64,000 bases of DNA from Dyadobacter sp. NIV53. Lineage in GTDB: Bacteria; Bacteroidota; Bacteroidia; Cytophagales; Spirosomataceae. Position 1 is the first letter of the stretch, and every line of letters begins with the position of its first letter. The stretch is from assembly GCF_019711195.1 (NCBI RefSeq), contig NZ_CP081299.1, forward strand, positions 4,994,501 to 5,058,500, given 5' to 3'. The notes beneath the pieces are model-generated. The model was given only the letters and a program-made list of their open reading frames with translations, had not been told where the DNA came from and made no database searches. A program made the position numbers and the translations under genes. Of this stretch, positions 1 through 8,675 are shown in pieces.

Positions 1-749
1 AAGTAATTCAGCAACAAACATATTTTTACGAAAATCCAGCTGATACGGATATTTTCACGGCCGCAATGTCCCAGATCAGAATAGAGCGCTTCTGCACCAG
101 TGGTACAAAGAAATACTGCACCGAGCATCCAGAAACCACCAGGATGTTTCGTGATCAGATCAAAACCGTATTTTGGATTGAAGGCCTTTAATATTTCAGG
201 ATGTTCCATGATCTGGAAAAGTCCCAGCACGCCAAGCATGATAAACCATGTAACCATAATTGGCCCGAAAGCTCTTCCCACAACCTTCGTTCCAAATGCC
301 TGGATAACGAATATCAACGTTAAAATGCTGATAACGATTGGTATAGTCTGGATGTTTGGGTAAATGAGCTGTAATCCTTCAACCGCGGATGATACTGAAA
401 TAGGGGGAGTAATGATACCATCTGCCAGCAGAGTACTACCTCCGATCACGGCAGGTACAGTCAGCCATTTTGCATGTTTTCTGACCAGGGCATATAGAGC
501 GAATATACCTCCTTCACCCCGGTTGTCAGCACGTAAAATTAGAATTACATATTTTATTGTTGTTTGTAAAGTTAATGTCCATAGGATACATGAGATTGAG
601 CCGTAAATTATTTCCTCTGTAATTCTTTCGTGAAGAATGATTGCCTGCATTACATAGAGTGGCGAAGTACCAATGTCTCCATATATAATGCCGAACGCAA
701 CGAGTATGCCGGCAGCAGATATTTTGTCTAGTTTATGCTTGGATTCCAT
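1..749 (-). CDS. kup: KUP-family potassium uptake protein, N-terminal part (cut by window start)
   Basis: Proton-coupled K+ importer of the inner membrane. Read on the minus strand from an ATG at 749, the frame is open to the window edge (about 249 residues). It begins MESKHKLDKISAAGILVAFG and continues with IIYGDIGTSPLYV, the first-helix signature of the KUP/HAK/KT family. Next come a LRADNRGEGGIFALYAL loop and GSTLLADGIITPPISV, both typical of this family. Full-length members have about 630-780 residues, so the remaining transmembrane part and the cytoplasmic C-terminus lie outside the window. It is 93 bases downstream of the Nramp gene on the same strand and could be read through from it, but no functional link is implied. 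The plus-strand open frames over this stretch are antisense shadows. Confidence 0.93.
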   Translation of the reverse strand, partial: MESKHKLDKISAAGILVAFGIIYGDIGTSPLYVMQAIILHERITEEIIYGSISCILWTLTLQTTIKYVILILRADNRGEGGIFALYALVRKHAKWLTVPAVIGGSTLLADGIITPPISVSSAVEGLQLIYPNIQTIPIVISILTLIFVIQAFGTKVVGRAFGPIMVTWFIMLGVLGLFQIMEHPEILKAFNPKYGFDLITKHPGGFWMLGAVFLCTTGAEALYSDLGHCGRENIRISWIFVKICLLLNY

Positions 750-842
750 TTAATTATTTTAAAAAAACGGCGAAAGGTAGGAAACCAATAGCAAAGTATA
801 AACCTGAATGTGAAAAATTAATTTCGAAGTAGTATATAATGG

Positions 843-2216
843 TTAAAATAGCGTCCGGTAAAGCAGAATAACGTTTAAACTAATGATCACCAATGTGATT
901 AGCCAGCTTAATCCGGTCATTATCTTAGAATTAGCAAACTGCCCCATGATCTTTTTGCTTGAAGTGAAAAGTACAAGTGGGACTATAGCAAAACTAAGTT
1001 GCAGCGAAAGTATAACCTGACTGAAAACCAACAGTTCAGCAGTGCCTTTTTCACCATACATTGTAGCAACGATCAATGCAGGAATTATTGCTATTCCTCT
1101 GGTTATAAGTCTTCTGAGCCAAGGTTTAAGTCGGATATTCAGAAATCCTTCCATCACGATCTGACCTGCCAGCGTACCGGTAAGTGTAGAACTCTGACCG
1201 GAAGCTAACAATGCAAGAGCAAAGAAAACCCCTGCGAGGCTAACCCCAAGTATAGGATCAAGCAGATGATAAGCGTCTGTAATATCAGCAATTTCAAAAT
1301 GCCCGTTGAGGTGAAATGCCGTAGCCGCAAGAATTAATATGGAGCCATTTATAAAAAATGCAAGTCCAAGGGAAAATGTAGAGTCAATGGTTGCAAATTT
1401 AATTGCTGATTTTTTTCCTTCATCATCCCGTTTGAAAGCGCGTGTCTGTACAATGCTTGAATGGAGATACAGATTATGGGGCATTACTGTGGCTCCCAGG
1501 ATACCAATTGCGATGTATAACATTCCGGGGTGCGTAACGATTTCGAGCTTAGGAAGCAGGCCACCGGCAATTCCCGAAAGAGAAGGCTGTGACACGATCA
1601 TTTCGTATAAAAAGCTCAAAAGTATAATACCCATCAGGCCCGCCACTATACTTTCAATAATACGGAATCCTTTTTGCTGAAAATATAAAACGATCAGTAC
1701 GTCAAATGCTGTAAAAACAACGCCAATTGGCAATGGTAAGCCAAATAGCAGGTTTAAAGCAATCGCCGAACCAATTACTTCAGCAAGATCTGTTGCTGCA
1801 ATTGCGATTTCTGACAATACCCAAAGTACCATGGAAACAGGCCGGGAGTAATTATCCCGACAAGCCTGGGCCAGGTCTCTTCCGGAGGCAATACCCAGTT
1901 TTAAAGACAAATGCTGTAAAAGCATTGCAAACAAATTGGATATCAAAATGACTGAAAGCAATGTGTAACCGAAGCGTGAGCCTCCTTCAATGTCTGTTGC
2001 CCAGTTGCCCGGATCTATATAACCAACTGACACCATTAGCCCTGGTCCGGCAAAAGCCATCATTTTTTTCCAGAAACCTGCACCTTCTGGAATAGCAATG
2101 GAAGAATGTACTTCGGATAAGGACGCTAACTGATTTGGCTGGTCGGAGCTATCTATTTTTTCTGAATATTTGGCAATAAAATTTTCTAACATTTTATGAA
2201 TGTCTGAAATAAACAA
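843..2216 (-). CDS. mntH: Nramp family Mn2+/Fe2+ transporter (MntH-like)
   Basis: Proton-driven divalent metal importer of the inner membrane, 457 residues with about 11 hydrophobic helices. The two family signatures are present: DPGNWATD in the first helix, whose Asp and Asn coordinate the metal, and MPHNLYLHS in the sixth helix. An unusual N-terminal extension of about 50 residues precedes the first helix. An alternative start is Met8 at 2195. The gene is divergent from a DtxR/MntR-type regulator, and a palindrome at 2261-2276 lies about 20 bases upstream of a TATCTTTG promoter element on this strand. This arrangement indicates metal-responsive repression. Whether Mn or Fe is the main substrate cannot be told from sequence. 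Confidence 0.93.
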   Translation of the reverse strand: MFISDIHKMLENFIAKYSEKIDSSDQPNQLASLSEVHSSIAIPEGAGFWKKMMAFAGPGLMVSVGYIDPGNWATDIEGGSRFGYTLLSVILISNLFAMLLQHLSLKLGIASGRDLAQACRDNYSRPVSMVLWVLSEIAIAATDLAEVIGSAIALNLLFGLPLPIGVVFTAFDVLIVLYFQQKGFRIIESIVAGLMGIILLSFLYEMIVSQPSLSGIAGGLLPKLEIVTHPGMLYIAIGILGATVMPHNLYLHSSIVQTRAFKRDDEGKKSAIKFATIDSTFSLGLAFFINGSILILAATAFHLNGHFEIADITDAYHLLDPILGVSLAGVFFALALLASGQSSTLTGTLAGQIVMEGFLNIRLKPWLRRLITRGIAIIPALIVATMYGEKGTAELLVFSQVILSLQLSFAIVPLVLFTSSKKIMGQFANSKIMTGLSWLITLVIISLNVILLYRTLF

Positions 2217-2232
2217 TTCGATTAATTGAAAA

Positions 2233-2240
2233 CAAAGATA
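2233..2240 (-). promoter_or_regulatory. Bacteroidota -7 promoter element for the Nramp gene
   Basis: On the minus strand this reads TATCTTTG, matching the Bacteroidota sigma-A -7 consensus TAnnTTTG. It lies 17 bases from the chosen ATG at 2216, so the leader would be very short. No good -33 TTG is visible at the usual 19-21 base spacing. That position is instead occupied by the edge of the palindromic operator. Confidence 0.55.
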
Positions 2241-2260
2241 TATAATAATTTAAATATATT

Positions 2261-2276
2261 TTTAGGTTAGTCTAAA
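2261..2276. promoter_or_regulatory. Predicted DtxR/MntR-type operator
   Basis: The sequence TTTAGGTTAGTCTAAA has inverted TTTAG/CTAAA arms. It resembles the TTAGGTTAGCCTAA core bound by DtxR/IdeR-type metal-dependent repressors. It lies in the 219-base gap between the divergent Nramp gene and the DtxR-family gene. It is placed to cover the -33 region of the Nramp promoter and lies about 25 bases upstream of a TACTTTTG element (2302-2309) facing the regulator, so one site could control both genes. The repeat is seen; the binding is inferred. Confidence 0.7.
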
Positions 2277-2435
2277 TTTTTTTAATTGTAATTTGAAATT
2301 GTACTTTTGCGCTATTGTTAAAGTATTAAGAATAAACAACGGATCATTGGTTTATAAATAAGTATCCGCTGGTTGTTAAAAGCATTATTTTATTACGCAA
2401 ATAGCTAAAAAGCTTATCGCTCCTAGCTAACAATT

Positions 2436-3098
2436 ATGCAGAACTCCTTCACAGAAGAAAATTATTTAAAGATCATTCACGCACTATCAGGCCGTGAAGG
2501 TTTGGAGGTCAGTACCAATGCCCTGGCTGAAAGCACATCTACGCGTGCTGCCTCGGTTACAGATATGTTACGTAAACTGGCGGAAAAAGGATTAATTCAT
2601 TACAAAAAATATCAGGGCGTAACGTTGACCGGGAAAGGAGAGAAGGTTGCAATCAACGTAATTCGCAAACACCGGTTATGGGAAGTGTTTCTGGTTGAAA
2701 AACTAGGTTTCGGCTGGGATGAAGTGCACGACATCGCCGAAGAACTGGAACATATCCCTTCTGAAATACTGGTGGAAAAGCTGGATACTTTTTTAGGGCA
2801 TCCAAAATTTGATCCGCATGGCGACCCGATACCTGATTCAAAAGGAAACCTAACTGAACCTGATTATCTTATTCTGACTGACGTCAATATTGGCGAAAAA
2901 GTCTTAATGAAAGGTGTTATGGACCATGCTCCGTCATTTTTACAGCACCTGGACCGATCGGGCATTACATTGGGGTGTGTTTTGGAATTAACAGAAATTA
3001 ACGAATATGATAAGTCGGCATCCGTACGGATCGACAACAATCAAACGTTGTTCATTAGTCTTGAAGTTTCTAAAAACTTATTAGTTCAGCGTCTTTAA
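2436..3098 (+). CDS. mntR: DtxR/MntR-family metal-dependent transcriptional regulator
   Basis: Cytoplasmic metal-sensing repressor, 220 residues. Residues 1-65 form the winged helix (NYLKIIHALSGREG, then STRAASVTDMLRKLAEKGLIHY as recognition helix and wing). Residues 66-145 match the metal-binding dimerisation domain, with HRLWEVFLVEKLGFGWDEVH and a CxxH-like region replaced by EELEHIPSEILVEKLD, followed by HPKFDPHGDPIP. The C-terminal 70 residues look like the FeoA/SH3-like domain seen in DtxR and some MntR proteins. The gene diverges from the Nramp transporter, and its probable operator lies in the shared gap. The symbol reflects this context; the metal could be Mn or Fe. Confidence 0.88.
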   Translation: MQNSFTEENYLKIIHALSGREGLEVSTNALAESTSTRAASVTDMLRKLAEKGLIHYKKYQGVTLTGKGEKVAINVIRKHRLWEVFLVEKLGFGWDEVHDIAEELEHIPSEILVEKLDTFLGHPKFDPHGDPIPDSKGNLTEPDYLILTDVNIGEKVLMKGVMDHAPSFLQHLDRSGITLGCVLELTEINEYDKSASVRIDNNQTLFISLEVSKNLLVQRL

Positions 3099-3197
3099 GA
3101 CCAGGGTCAGGTTTATAGCAGACATGGCGTAGTGGCAAATATTTGACTTATTAAATAATAGCCGTCAAAGTAAACATGACTTGACATTAGCCCAATA

Positions 3198-4280
3198 ATG
3201 AGATTAAAAATACTCGATCGTTACCTGATCAAAAATTTCCTGATTACTTACGTTTTTGTCGCTTTTGTGATCGTACTGATCATTTGCATGATTGACTATA
3301 CGGAAAAGGTTGACGATTTTCTGGATAAAAAAGCGCCGTTACGTGCCATTATAATAGATTATTATCTCAATCTGATACCTTACTGGATCAATTATATCAG
3401 TCCGCTGATGGTATTTATTGCCACAGTATTTTTTACATCCCGTATTGCTGCCAGGACAGAAATTATTGCAATCCTGAGCAGTGGTATCAGTTTTGGCAGA
3501 TTATTACTTCCTTATATGATCGGTGCGGGAATCTTAGGAGCGCTCACATTTTTACAGGTAGGCTGGATACTGCCAATTGCAAACAAAGTCAGAAATAGCT
3601 TTGAGAAAAAATATGTAAAACAGGAGTTCTATTTCAGTGGAAGAAATGTACACATTACCATTGCTCCGGATGTGTACGCTTACCTTGAAAGCTATAATAC
3701 AGCCTCAAAAACGGGTAACAAGTTTACCATGGAAACGATAAAGGGCAATGAGCTTAAACAAAAATTTTCAGCAGAAAAAATTATTTGGCAGCCTAAAAAG
3801 GGAAAATGGAACCTTCAGAATTATCAGATAAGGACATTGGATAGCCTGGGTGAAAAAATCACAACGGGCGCTGAAATAGATACAACGATCAATCTTTCAC
3901 CAAAAGATTTTGAAAGTGATTATAATTTGTTTGAAACCTTCACCTTGCCTGAACTCAATAATTACATTGACCTGCTCAGAAGCCGGGGTGCAGACGGACT
4001 AGAGGTATATCTAATTGAAAAATACATTCGGTTTACCCAACCTTTTGCCATTCTGATACTGACCGCAATCGGGGTTATTGTATCGGCACGCAAAAGCAGG
4101 AAAGGTGTTGGCTGGCAAATTGCGCTGGGTTTCATGCTGGCCTTCGTTTATATCCTGTTTTTCCTTTTATCCAAAGGAGTGGCAGAAGCTGGTACCATCA
4201 GTACATTGTTTGCAGTCTGGCTTCCAAATATTGTTTTCTCATTCATTGGATTGGTTTTGTATAAAACATTGCCAAGATAA
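3198..4280 (+). CDS. LptF/LptG-family permease (YjgP/YjgQ)
   Basis: Inner-membrane permease subunit of the Lpt system, which extracts lipopolysaccharide for export to the outer membrane. It has 360 residues. Three N-terminal transmembrane helices (about residues 12-35, 52-80, 100-125) precede a periplasmic beta-jellyroll-like region (about 130-270), and three more helices lie in residues 280-355. This is the standard LptF/LptG topology and length. The start MRLKILDRYLIKNFL is typical of the family. F and G cannot be told apart from this alone, and no lptB ATPase lies nearby. It stands alone between the metal regulator and the glycosyltransferase operon. Confidence 0.88.
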   Translation: MRLKILDRYLIKNFLITYVFVAFVIVLIICMIDYTEKVDDFLDKKAPLRAIIIDYYLNLIPYWINYISPLMVFIATVFFTSRIAARTEIIAILSSGISFGRLLLPYMIGAGILGALTFLQVGWILPIANKVRNSFEKKYVKQEFYFSGRNVHITIAPDVYAYLESYNTASKTGNKFTMETIKGNELKQKFSAEKIIWQPKKGKWNLQNYQIRTLDSLGEKITTGAEIDTTINLSPKDFESDYNLFETFTLPELNNYIDLLRSRGADGLEVYLIEKYIRFTQPFAILILTAIGVIVSARKSRKGVGWQIALGFMLAFVYILFFLLSKGVAEAGTISTLFAVWLPNIVFSFIGLVLYKTLPR

Positions 4281-4492
4281 ATCTGTGTTTTCATTTCATG
4301 TTTTATAGCTGGTTTCGGTACCATGGCATTATTTAACGTAATTCAAAGATTATGATGAATTCAAATTTTGAAAACGTAGAAGGCTAATATTGAATTCATT
4401 AATACTTCCTTGTGTAAATTTCTCGTACAGTTTAAAAAAGCACGATTTTTGCAGGAGAATCGGTGTAAAATCTGAAATCAAATAATAACTGC

Positions 4493-4500
4493 TATTTTTG
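4493..4500 (+). promoter_or_regulatory. Putative -7 promoter element for the glycosyltransferase operon
   Basis: TATTTTTG matches TAnnTTTG and lies 25 bases before the ATG of the first glycosyltransferase. The preceding 240-base gap after the LptF/G gene contains no other clear signal. A matching -33 element is weak. Confidence 0.4.
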
Positions 4501-4524
4501 TCGATTCACACAAACTAAGATTAA

Positions 4525-5484
4525 ATGAAGCCTTCCCGCCTGCTTTTGGTTATACCATGTTACAATGAGGAAGCAATTTTGCGTTTAACCTATTCTGCAT
4601 TAAAGGTTTATTATGATGACATCAAAGCAAAAGGGCTGATTTCACCGGATAGTAAATTTTGTTTTGTTAATGATGGCAGCAGGGACAAAACCTGGGAAAT
4701 TATTGAAGAATTAAGCATTCTGGATGAAGATGTGGTAGGAGTGAAGTTGTCGAGAAATTTTGGACACCAGAGTGCAATTATGGCCGGGTTGGAAAAAAAC
4801 ATAGACGATTTCGATTGTTTTATCACCATCGACGCCGATTTGCAGGATGATATCAATGCCATTACCTCAATGATCGAAAAACACAGGGAAGGGGCAATGG
4901 TCGTTTACGGCGTTCGCGGCGACAGAAGTTCTGACAGCTGGTTTAAACGCTCAACAGCCGAAAGTTTCTATGTAATTATGCAAAAAATGGGCGTTCCGGT
5001 AGTATTCAATCATGCTGACTTCCGGTTGATGGACCGCAGGGTTTTGCAGGAACTGGGCAATTTCAAAGAAATTAATTTATTTCTGCGTGGCGTTGTTCCA
5101 TTGATCGGCTTTAGAAATGATAAGGTTTTTTACAACCGGCTGGAACGCCAGGCCGGTGAAACCAAGTATCCTTTAAGTAAAATGATACTTTTTGCATGGA
5201 ACGGAATTACTTCGTTTTCTACCTTTCCCATGCGGCTGGTACTTTATTTTGGTGTTTTTAATTTTGTCGTTGCCATGGCCATTGTGGTCTATATCCTTTT
5301 CTCCTATCTGGTAGGTTACACAGTTCCTGGCTGGACGTCCACCATGCTTCCGCTTACATTTTTTAGCGGGTCAAATATGATGGCATTAGGATTAATCGGC
5401 GAGTATATTGGTAAGATTTATGAAGAAGTAAAAGGCCGGCCACGTTATATAATCGAAAAAATTGTCAATGAACAGATTTTATAA
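4525..5484 (+). CDS. Family 2 glycosyltransferase, DPM1/GtrB-like
   Basis: Transfers a sugar from a nucleotide donor, probably to a polyprenyl phosphate at the cytoplasmic face of the inner membrane. It has 319 residues. The GT2 landmarks are VIPCYNEE near the N-terminus, FVNDGSRDKTW, the metal-binding TIDADLQDD, and LRGVVPLIGF followed by QAGETKYPLSKM. Two transmembrane helices follow (about 240-262 and 275-300), and then a GEYIGKIYEEVKGRPRYI tail, as in polyprenyl-phosphate glycosyltransferases (GtrB, ArnC, DPM1). Its end overlaps the next gene, so the two are translationally coupled. The sugar and acceptor are unknown. The neighbouring GT-C-like membrane proteins could use the lipid-linked sugar it makes. 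Confidence 0.88.
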   Translation: MKPSRLLLVIPCYNEEAILRLTYSALKVYYDDIKAKGLISPDSKFCFVNDGSRDKTWEIIEELSILDEDVVGVKLSRNFGHQSAIMAGLEKNIDDFDCFITIDADLQDDINAITSMIEKHREGAMVVYGVRGDRSSDSWFKRSTAESFYVIMQKMGVPVVFNHADFRLMDRRVLQELGNFKEINLFLRGVVPLIGFRNDKVFYNRLERQAGETKYPLSKMILFAWNGITSFSTFPMRLVLYFGVFNFVVAMAIVVYILFSYLVGYTVPGWTSTMLPLTFFSGSNMMALGLIGEYIGKIYEEVKGRPRYIIEKIVNEQIL

Positions 5485-6904
5485 GAAGTACAGAAGTTTA
5501 GGAAATGGGGTGAATATCATATTATTGATAAGCGTTCTTGTGCCCTTGCTGGCATTATCCTATTATAATCAGCCGTCTCCGGCAGATGATTATTGCTATA
5601 TAGACACCGTTTTTAAATTCGGCTGGCTTGAAGCAATGAATTATTATTATTCGGGCTGGACAGGGCGATATTTTGGCATATTTCTCAACCACACCAACCC
5701 ACTGATATTGCACTGGGTAAATGGTTTTAAGGTTTTGCCTGTGATTCTGCTCTCCGGATTGATCTACGCATTATATACCTTGTTCCGGCATCTGACTCCA
5801 ACCTTATCCCGGATTGCACATTTGGGTTTTGCCGGTGTCGTCTTCTTTTTATACATCCTTCAAATCGGCAGTATTGCTGAGGCTTTTTACTGGATGGCGG
5901 CTTTCGTAACCTATACTATTCCCAATATTCTGACTTTACTCTGGATCGTTCTAGTATTACGGTGGTATCGCCAGGATACGCAGCCGGGGCGGATTTTATT
6001 CGGAACTATGTCTGGTTTTTTAATTTTTGCAGTAATTGGAAGCAGTGAAACCAATCTTTTGGTCATGATCCTGCTTATTGCGGCATGGTGGGTTTACCGG
6101 ATTTTGTTCCATAAAAAGGTGGATGGTTTTATGATTACCATGCTGATCATCGCGGCTGGGTCATGCTACTTGTTTTTCAGTTCACCCGGGAATGCAGCGC
6201 GTATCGGCGGTAACCCTTTAAGCGGAAACCTGGTATTTTCAGTTACCTCATCATTCAAAAAACTGGCAGAACTAAGTAAAAACTGGTTTTTACAAACGCC
6301 ATTATTGCTTTTCTCCTTTGCCTGGCTTGCTGTACTGACACGCTTATCTACCGGTTCGCGTAACTATTTTTCAGTGCCTGTATGGTTTGCCGTTTTATTA
6401 TTTATCGGTGTACTTTCGGCCCAGTTATTCCCCTCGTATTACGGTGTAGGCATTGACCCAACGCTACGAGTAATCAATTGCGTTTACTTTTTCTTCCTGA
6501 TTGGTTGGTTTTATATCATTGGAGTAGTCTATCATTATTTCAGGCATCTGAACTTTTCAAAAGCCCCATTTCAGCTTTCACTGACGAAATACACGATTCT
6601 GTATCTTGTATTATTTTTAACAATAGGTTATTCATTTTATAAAAGTGCCAATGTTCGTGTGATCTATACCGACCTGCTGAAAGGAAAAGCGGCGGCTTTT
6701 AACCGGCAGAACAAGGAGCGTTATGCTTTGATCAATGATTCAAAAGATTCTGTGGTTTATCTTCCGCCAATATATACGCAGCCTGTGTCTCTGTTTGTGG
6801 AAGATATAAAACCGAATAAAGATCATTGGTGGAATAAATGTATGGCCGGTTATTTTGGTAAAGAAGCCATTTACCTGAAAGAGGAACATAGTGGGCAAAA
6901 ATAG
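5468..6904 (+). CDS. Multi-pass membrane protein, DUF6056/GT-C-like
   Basis: A polytopic inner-membrane protein of 478 residues with roughly 11-12 hydrophobic helices. I chose the ATG at 5468 over the TTG at 5462; either overlaps the preceding glycosyltransferase gene. After the first helix it has PSPADDYCYIDTVFKFGW and then SGWTGRYFG. Paired acidic residues in the first extracytoplasmic loop are typical of GT-C glycosyltransferases and of the DUF6056 family. The C-terminal 80 residues after the last helix are soluble. With a polyprenyl-phosphate glycosyltransferase upstream, it may transfer lipid-linked sugars onto a surface glycan. That is inference from topology and context. It overlaps the next gene by 14 bases. 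Confidence 0.7.
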   Translation: MNRFYKKYRSLGNGVNIILLISVLVPLLALSYYNQPSPADDYCYIDTVFKFGWLEAMNYYYSGWTGRYFGIFLNHTNPLILHWVNGFKVLPVILLSGLIYALYTLFRHLTPTLSRIAHLGFAGVVFFLYILQIGSIAEAFYWMAAFVTYTIPNILTLLWIVLVLRWYRQDTQPGRILFGTMSGFLIFAVIGSSETNLLVMILLIAAWWVYRILFHKKVDGFMITMLIIAAGSCYLFFSSPGNAARIGGNPLSGNLVFSVTSSFKKLAELSKNWFLQTPLLLFSFAWLAVLTRLSTGSRNYFSVPVWFAVLLFIGVLSAQLFPSYYGVGIDPTLRVINCVYFFFLIGWFYIIGVVYHYFRHLNFSKAPFQLSLTKYTILYLVLFLTIGYSFYKSANVRVIYTDLLKGKAAAFNRQNKERYALINDSKDSVVYLPPIYTQPVSLFVEDIKPNKDHWWNKCMAGYFGKEAIYLKEEHSGQK

Positions 6905-8600
6905 ACGAATTTTTCTAGGGGCAATTATGCTCCTGCCCGTTGTTTTCTGGATATTCATTATTCTTAGGAACTCAGTTAATGTGCCTTGGTTTGATGATTT
7001 TGACCCTTTTCCGGATTTTTTACGGCAATGGATCAACAGCGGCTCTTTTACTGAAAAGTTAAAGCTGCTATTTCAGCCGAATAATGAGCATCGCATGGTC
7101 ATGGGTAAACTCGTTACTCTTGGCTATTACAGGATTACCGGCCAGCTTAATTTTACATTTCTTCACATTGCCGGAGCCTGTTTTACACTCGGTACTTTAT
7201 ACTTATTCTGGCAGTCGTTTAAGGCCAGCAGAATAAACTGGTGGTATTTCTTACCTGTTCCCTTTCTGTTATTCCAATTACAATATCATCTGGTATTTCT
7301 TTGGGCAATTTGTAGCCTCCAACATCAGCCGGTTGTATTTTTTGTAAGCCTATCCATGTTTTTATTGTCAAGAAACCGATTTGGCTGGGCAGTTCTGGCT
7401 GCGGTTTGTGCCACTTACGCCATGAGCAATGGGATTTTTGTTTGGGTTTCGGGTGCTGTAATATTAATATTAAGGGCTAATTATCGTTTTCTGATTATCT
7501 GGTGTCTGGCAGGCGCAGCTGCTATTGGCTTTTATTTTCATGGCTTGTCTGCCCAGGGTAATGAATCAAGTATTGCCTTTTTTATAAAAAATCCACACCT
7601 TTCTGTTTTAGGCTTTTTTGCTTTTTTGGGTGGCTTGTTTGATCTGTTACCTGAAAAAACAATTCTGGCAAGATCTGTATTACCGGTTATTATGGGATTT
7701 TTAGCCATGATCTGGATATCCGTCTGGCTGCTAACGTGGGTATTGCCTTGGGTTAAAACAACTTTAAAACTATCATTTAGAATACCGGACTTTGTACAAA
7801 AATTTACACCGGGAAAAAGGGAAGGAAAACCATTTCAGGAATTTTTGCTCGGTATCCTTATTTTTCTGCTTGTCAATGCGCTGGTTATTGGTTTGTTAAG
7901 GCCGCGTTTTGGTTTTTTTGTCATGATCGTAAGCAATTATAAACTGTATCCTGCTCTGTTTTTGATCATTGCATACCTTTCTTTTCTTTCTTCCGGGGTC
8001 AGTGTTAATTTTCAAAAAAACGGGTTTCGTTTTGCGCTGACCATAAGTGTTCTGATCTGGGCAATTTCAATTTACAGCTATCTTCCTACAATAAAAGAAC
8101 GCAGAAAATATCTTCTTGTAAGTGCTTATAATCAGGAATTCAACGGATATGGTCTTGGCCATATGCCTTTTTCTCCGGCAGCTAAATATGTCGATACGCT
8201 CATGAAGGATATGGTAACTTCGGGCATATATGTTTACCCGCGTGAAACGGATTGGCTCATATCAAAGATAAGACAAATCAACAAACCGCTTTCTACGGAT
8301 GCTGAGATATCGGCGACTATCGAAAACGGGGTGATCCTCGTAGATGATTCGTCTGTTTCACCAGATTTTGACAGAAGTTCCGGACAATATGCTTTTGTGA
8401 AAAATAAATCAAAAGTCTATATTTTTAAAATGAACCAGCATAAGTATTCAGGCAGGAATTTATTCCGTCAGTACGACAAAGGTTCAGATGTTGAAATCCC
8501 ATTGTCTTCGCTGGAACCCGGAAAGTACGATCTGGGAACAGTAAGGGTAACTGACAAGCGTACCCGATGGAAAATTCTCAGGAGTATCATAGTTCCCTAA
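6891..8600 (+). CDS. Multi-pass membrane protein, possible GT-C-type transferase
   Basis: A polytopic membrane protein of 569 residues with about 10-12 helices, starting at GTG inside the end of the previous gene (14-base overlap, so coupled translation). After the first helix comes VPWFDDFDPFPDFLRQW and then LLFQPNNEHRMVMGKL. The acidic pair and the NEHR segment in the first loop again suggest a GT-C-like active-site loop. A soluble domain of about 160 residues ends the protein and contains SDVEIPLSSLEPGKYDLG. No named family is firmly recognised. It probably works with its neighbours in building or decorating a cell-surface glycan. It is followed by a 75-base gap containing a new promoter-like element. 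Confidence 0.65.
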   Translation: MGKNRRIFLGAIMLLPVVFWIFIILRNSVNVPWFDDFDPFPDFLRQWINSGSFTEKLKLLFQPNNEHRMVMGKLVTLGYYRITGQLNFTFLHIAGACFTLGTLYLFWQSFKASRINWWYFLPVPFLLFQLQYHLVFLWAICSLQHQPVVFFVSLSMFLLSRNRFGWAVLAAVCATYAMSNGIFVWVSGAVILILRANYRFLIIWCLAGAAAIGFYFHGLSAQGNESSIAFFIKNPHLSVLGFFAFLGGLFDLLPEKTILARSVLPVIMGFLAMIWISVWLLTWVLPWVKTTLKLSFRIPDFVQKFTPGKREGKPFQEFLLGILIFLLVNALVIGLLRPRFGFFVMIVSNYKLYPALFLIIAYLSFLSSGVSVNFQKNGFRFALTISVLIWAISIYSYLPTIKERRKYLLVSAYNQEFNGYGLGHMPFSPAAKYVDTLMKDMVTSGIYVYPRETDWLISKIRQINKPLSTDAEISATIENGVILVDDSSVSPDFDRSSGQYAFVKNKSKVYIFKMNQHKYSGRNLFRQYDKGSDVEIPLSSLEPGKYDLGTVRVTDKRTRWKILRSIIVP

Positions 8601-8634
8601 ATAAGCGCCGTTTTCTATAATACACTGAAAGCTG

Positions 8635-8642
8635 TATTTTTG
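8635..8642 (+). promoter_or_regulatory. Putative internal -7 promoter element
   Basis: TATTTTTG matches TAnnTTTG and lies 34 bases before the second glycosyltransferase. It sits in the only real gap of this gene row, so the distal two genes may have their own promoter. No strong -33 match is seen. Confidence 0.35.
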
Positions 8643-8675
8643 CCGCTGATAGTCTAATCGTTTAATTGAAATATA

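Noticed and set aside
100..606. Two plus-strand open frames near the left end
   Set aside because: They are antisense to the clear KUP transporter frame on the minus strand and have no family features.
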